Of a stretch of 7,335 bases of DNA, positions 5,453-7,335 are shown piece by piece. The DNA is taken from contig JBGQHM010000339.1 of the NCBI GenBank assembly GCA_041497995.1, forward strand, positions 1-7,335. The letters run 5' to 3'. A program made the position numbers and the translations under genes. The stretch's first letter is position 1. Each line of letters begins with the position of its first letter. The notes beneath the pieces were generated by a model, which was given only the letters and a program-made list of their open reading frames with translations, was not told where the DNA came from and did no database searches. Source of the DNA: DATKMS01 sp041497995 (lineage in GTDB: Bacteria > Desulfobacterota > Binatia > HRBIN30).

Positions 5453-6260
5453 CTACTTCAAATCCTCCGCGACGGTGGCGAACTGCTCTAACGCGGCTTC
5501 GACGTCGGCGGTGATGTCGGCGGCAATGATCTCGGGCGCGGGCAGGTTCGCAGATTCTTCCAGCGCATCATCTTTCAGCCAGAAGATGTCGAGGTTCACC
5601 CTGTCGCGCTTGGTCAGGTCTTCGTAGGTGAAGGACTTGAAACGCTCGCTCTCCTTGCGGTCGCTGCGGTTCTTCGGGTTGTAGCAGGCGACGAAGTCAT
5701 CGAGGTCACTGCGCTTGAGAGTGTTTTCCTTGAGCGTGAAATGCAGGTTGGTGCGCAGGTCGTGGATCCAGAGTGTTTGCGTCCACGGTTTTTCCTGCGC
5801 CGGCTTGCGGTCGAAGAACAGCACGTTCGCCTGCGCCGCCTTCAAACAGTACGTTGTCCGGCAACACCACCGCCGCGCGGCCGTGTTGCTTGAGGATGGT
5901 GAAGATGTGCTGCAGGAAGTTGAGCTGCTTGTTACTCGTGCTCGCCCAGAAATCGTCGCGGTTGATGATGAGCGATTCTTTGGACGTCTCGCCCGCTTCG
6001 TTGACGATGGTGACGCTGCCTTTTTTGCCGAAGGGCGGATTGGCCAGGACGATCTCGTATTCGCCGTGCTTCCCGGCGAGTGCGTCCTTGGTGACGACGG
6101 GCAAATCCTCTTCGAGCTCCCCGCCGATGCCATGCAGTAGCAGGTTCATCGTGCAGAGACGTGTGACGCTGTCCACTAGTTCGATGCCGAAGAACGTGCC
6201 GCTCTTGAGCTTCTGGGGTTTCAGGCATGGAGCGTGTGAGGCGTGCTCTTCTCCGCTCCG
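5453..6260 (-). pseudogene. hsdM: Type I restriction-modification DNA methyltransferase subunit, truncated and frameshifted
   Basis: Recognisable homology starts near 6218 with G-I-E-L-V-D-S-V-T-R-L-C-T-M-N-L and includes the catalytic N-P-P-F motif (Asn codon 6039-6041) in I-V-L-A-N-P-P-F-G-K-K-G. The frame holds to V-V-L-P-D-N-V-L-F-E-G-G-A-G, then fails. From about 5830 the correct sequence continues in another frame (A-N-V-L-F-F-D-R-K-P) to the normal end, A-T-V-A-E-D-L-K, and TAG. Relatives have about 25 residues between these two blocks, so a deletion of roughly 75-80 bases, not a multiple of three, is inferred at 5826-5840. The N-terminal helical domain and the S-adenosylmethionine-binding motif I are also missing, and an in-frame stop lies upstream at 6261-6263. 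HsdM methylates adenine and forms a complex with HsdS and HsdR; neither partner is in the window. This copy cannot make an active enzyme. The decay after the joint is otherwise slight, which suggests recent loss. Confidence 0.85.
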
Positions 6261-6267
6261 CTAGCCC

Positions 6268-7335
6268 CTATGGTTCATGCGGCACGTCCTGCGACGCATC
6301 GAGGAAGCCGACCATGAAGTCCGCGATCATCTGCCGCACCTCGGGGATCCCCTTTGGGGCGCCGCCGTAGATCGCGCCGGTGGCCGGCATGTCACGCGGT
6401 GGGTTGAGGGCGTAGCGCACGGCTTCGTCGAGATCGTGCGCGAAGGTTTCGGCTACGCCCGGCTGGGTCTGCGGCCGCGTCACGCACATGTGGATGGCAT
6501 TCGGATACTGCTGGCCGTTGAAGCGCCAGCCGCGCGTCTTCATGAAGTCGTTGACGTGGTAGATGTCGAACGCGTCCGAGGTGAACGAAAAACACCACGT
6601 CGGCTTGCCCATCAAACGCAGCTCCGGGTGACTGCGCACCGCCTCCTGCATGGCGAAGGCAGTTTCGAAGATCGCCTTGGCGTAGCGCAGATAGCCCTCG
6701 CGCCCGAGGCTCACCATCGATGCCCACGTCGCAGCCAACAACCCGCCGGATCGACTGCCGGCCAGCCCCGGCGAGAAGTACTTGCCTCCCGGCCACTCGG
6801 GGCTGAGGAAGTACTGATACTTGCGGAAGGCGCGATCGCGATACATCACGACGGACGTTCCCTTCAGACCATATCCATACTTGTGGGTGTCGGCCGAGAT
6901 GCTGGTTACGCCGGGCAAGCGGAAGTCGAAGACCGGAATGTCGTAACCGAGCTGCTCGCCCCACGGCAGGATGAACCCGCCGAGACAACCATCGACGTGC
7001 AGGCCAACGTCATGCTGGAGGGCTAGCTTGGAGAGCTCAGTGATGGGATCAATCGTGCCGTAGGGATAGTTTCCAGCGGAACCGACGAGTGCCACCGTGT
7101 TTGGGTTGATGTGTGAGCGCACGAATTCCAAGTCAACGAGCGTCGTGACGGGATCCACCGGTGCCCACACGACCTCGACCCCAAACAGATGCGCGCCTTT
7201 GTCGAACGCCGGATGTGCGGTGATCGGCAGGATGATCTCCGGAGCTTTGATGCCGCGCTCGGCGCGACACTTGTCACGGTAGACGAGCACCGCGGTGATG
7301 ATGCTCTCCGTGCCGCCAGAGGTCACCGAGCCGCA
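6268..7335 (-). CDS. Sphingosine-1-phosphate-lyase-like PLP-dependent enzyme, 5'-truncated
   Basis: The gene runs off the right edge and 355 residues remain, the first being C-G-S-V-T-S-G-G-T-E-S, the phosphate-cup motif of group II PLP decarboxylases and S1P lyases. A-H-P-A-F-D-K-G follows, with His41 as the likely ring-stacking residue, then H-V-D-G-C-L-G-G-F (Asp115, which binds the pyridine nitrogen), then A-D-T-H-K-Y-G-Y-G with PLP-binding Lys152 (codon 6880-6882), and S-R-S-G-G-L. H-V-D-x-C-L-G-G-F together with D-T-H-K-Y-G fits S1P lyase better than glutamate decarboxylase. S1P lyase splits phosphorylated sphingoid bases into phosphoethanolamine and a long-chain aldehyde; soluble bacterial versions exist. 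An amino-acid decarboxylase role remains possible. The C-terminus is complete and all visible catalytic positions are kept, so it looks functional. The next frame on this strand, the hsdM remnant, begins only 8 bases after its stop, marking a recombination joint. Confidence 0.85.
   Translation of the reverse strand, partial: CGSVTSGGTESIITAVLVYRDKCRAERGIKAPEIILPITAHPAFDKGAHLFGVEVVWAPVDPVTTLVDLEFVRSHINPNTVALVGSAGNYPYGTIDPITELSKLALQHDVGLHVDGCLGGFILPWGEQLGYDIPVFDFRLPGVTSISADTHKYGYGLKGTSVVMYRDRAFRKYQYFLSPEWPGGKYFSPGLAGSRSGGLLAATWASMVSLGREGYLRYAKAIFETAFAMQEAVRSHPELRLMGKPTWCFSFTSDAFDIYHVNDFMKTRGWRFNGQQYPNAIHMCVTRPQTQPGVAETFAHDLDEAVRYALNPPRDMPATGAIYGGAPKGIPEVRQMIADFMVGFLDASQDVPHEP

Larger units (their letters stand above)
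1540..6265. mobile_element. Decayed integrative island remnant (borders approximate)
   Basis: Between two apparently chromosomal blocks lie the parts of a P4-like integrative element: an AlpA regulator with a stop, an att-like fragment, an integrase cut to its two ends, and a decapitated hsdM, which is common island cargo. The acylase sits between the integrase ends and is the only gene that looks whole. The left border is uncertain and placed after the cyclase stop, where the DNA becomes AT-richer. The right border is the joint just past the lyase stop. No matching flanking repeats were found by eye, and more than one element may have contributed. Confidence 0.5.

Noticed and set aside
5773..6264. 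Plus-strand open frames opposite hsdM
   Set aside because: They are low-complexity Ser/Leu/Pro translations antisense to recognisable HsdM protein sequence.
6277..7026. Plus-strand open frame opposite the PLP enzyme
   Set aside because: It is an Arg/His/Val-rich shadow; the minus strand holds the PLP Lys and all the family motifs.

Overview
The window is GC-rich and comes from a Gram-negative-type bacterium. A phosphorelay operon, an exported Ntn-hydrolase and a sphingosine-1-phosphate-lyase-like enzyme would suit a soil or groundwater proteobacterium-like lineage (Myxococcota, Desulfobacterota or Binatota type), but the sequence alone does not fix the phylum. All family assignments come from reading the translated sequence, not from a search.

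Layout. (a) 3-1519, + strand: the C-terminal end of a hybrid sensor kinase or multidomain regulator (end of a receiver domain plus an HPt domain), followed almost without gap by a receiver-class III nucleotide cyclase fusion. The pair reads as a phosphorelay that ends in second-messenger synthesis. (b) About 1540-6265: a mobile-element graveyard. It holds an AlpA-type regulator with an in-frame stop, a piece resembling a tRNA/tmRNA 3' end that could be an att core, a cluster of GGGGCAAC repeats, the first 30 or so codons of a P4-type tyrosine integrase, an intact penicillin-acylase-family gene, the last 31 or so codons of a P4-type integrase, and a truncated, internally deleted hsdM on the opposite strand. 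(c) 6268-7335, - strand: a PLP-dependent sphingosine-1-phosphate-lyase-like enzyme that runs off the right edge.

How the parts relate. The left operon and the right lyase look like host chromosome. The segment between them looks like an integrated island decayed by deletion, in which the acylase is the only gene that still looks whole. The two integrase ends lie on the same strand and flank the acylase, while the roughly 300-residue middle of the integrase is missing. This is therefore not a simple insertion; the locus was rearranged by deletion or by recombination between elements.

The most unusual point is at the acylase 3' end. After its TAG stop the same frame continues for 66 codons and encodes a Pro/Ala linker, a hydrophobic helix and an Arg-rich end, the layout of a C-terminal membrane anchor or sorting signal. 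The acylase may have lost its anchor by a nonsense change, or the stop may be read through. I see no CRISPR array, complete tRNA, rRNA or intact insertion sequence.
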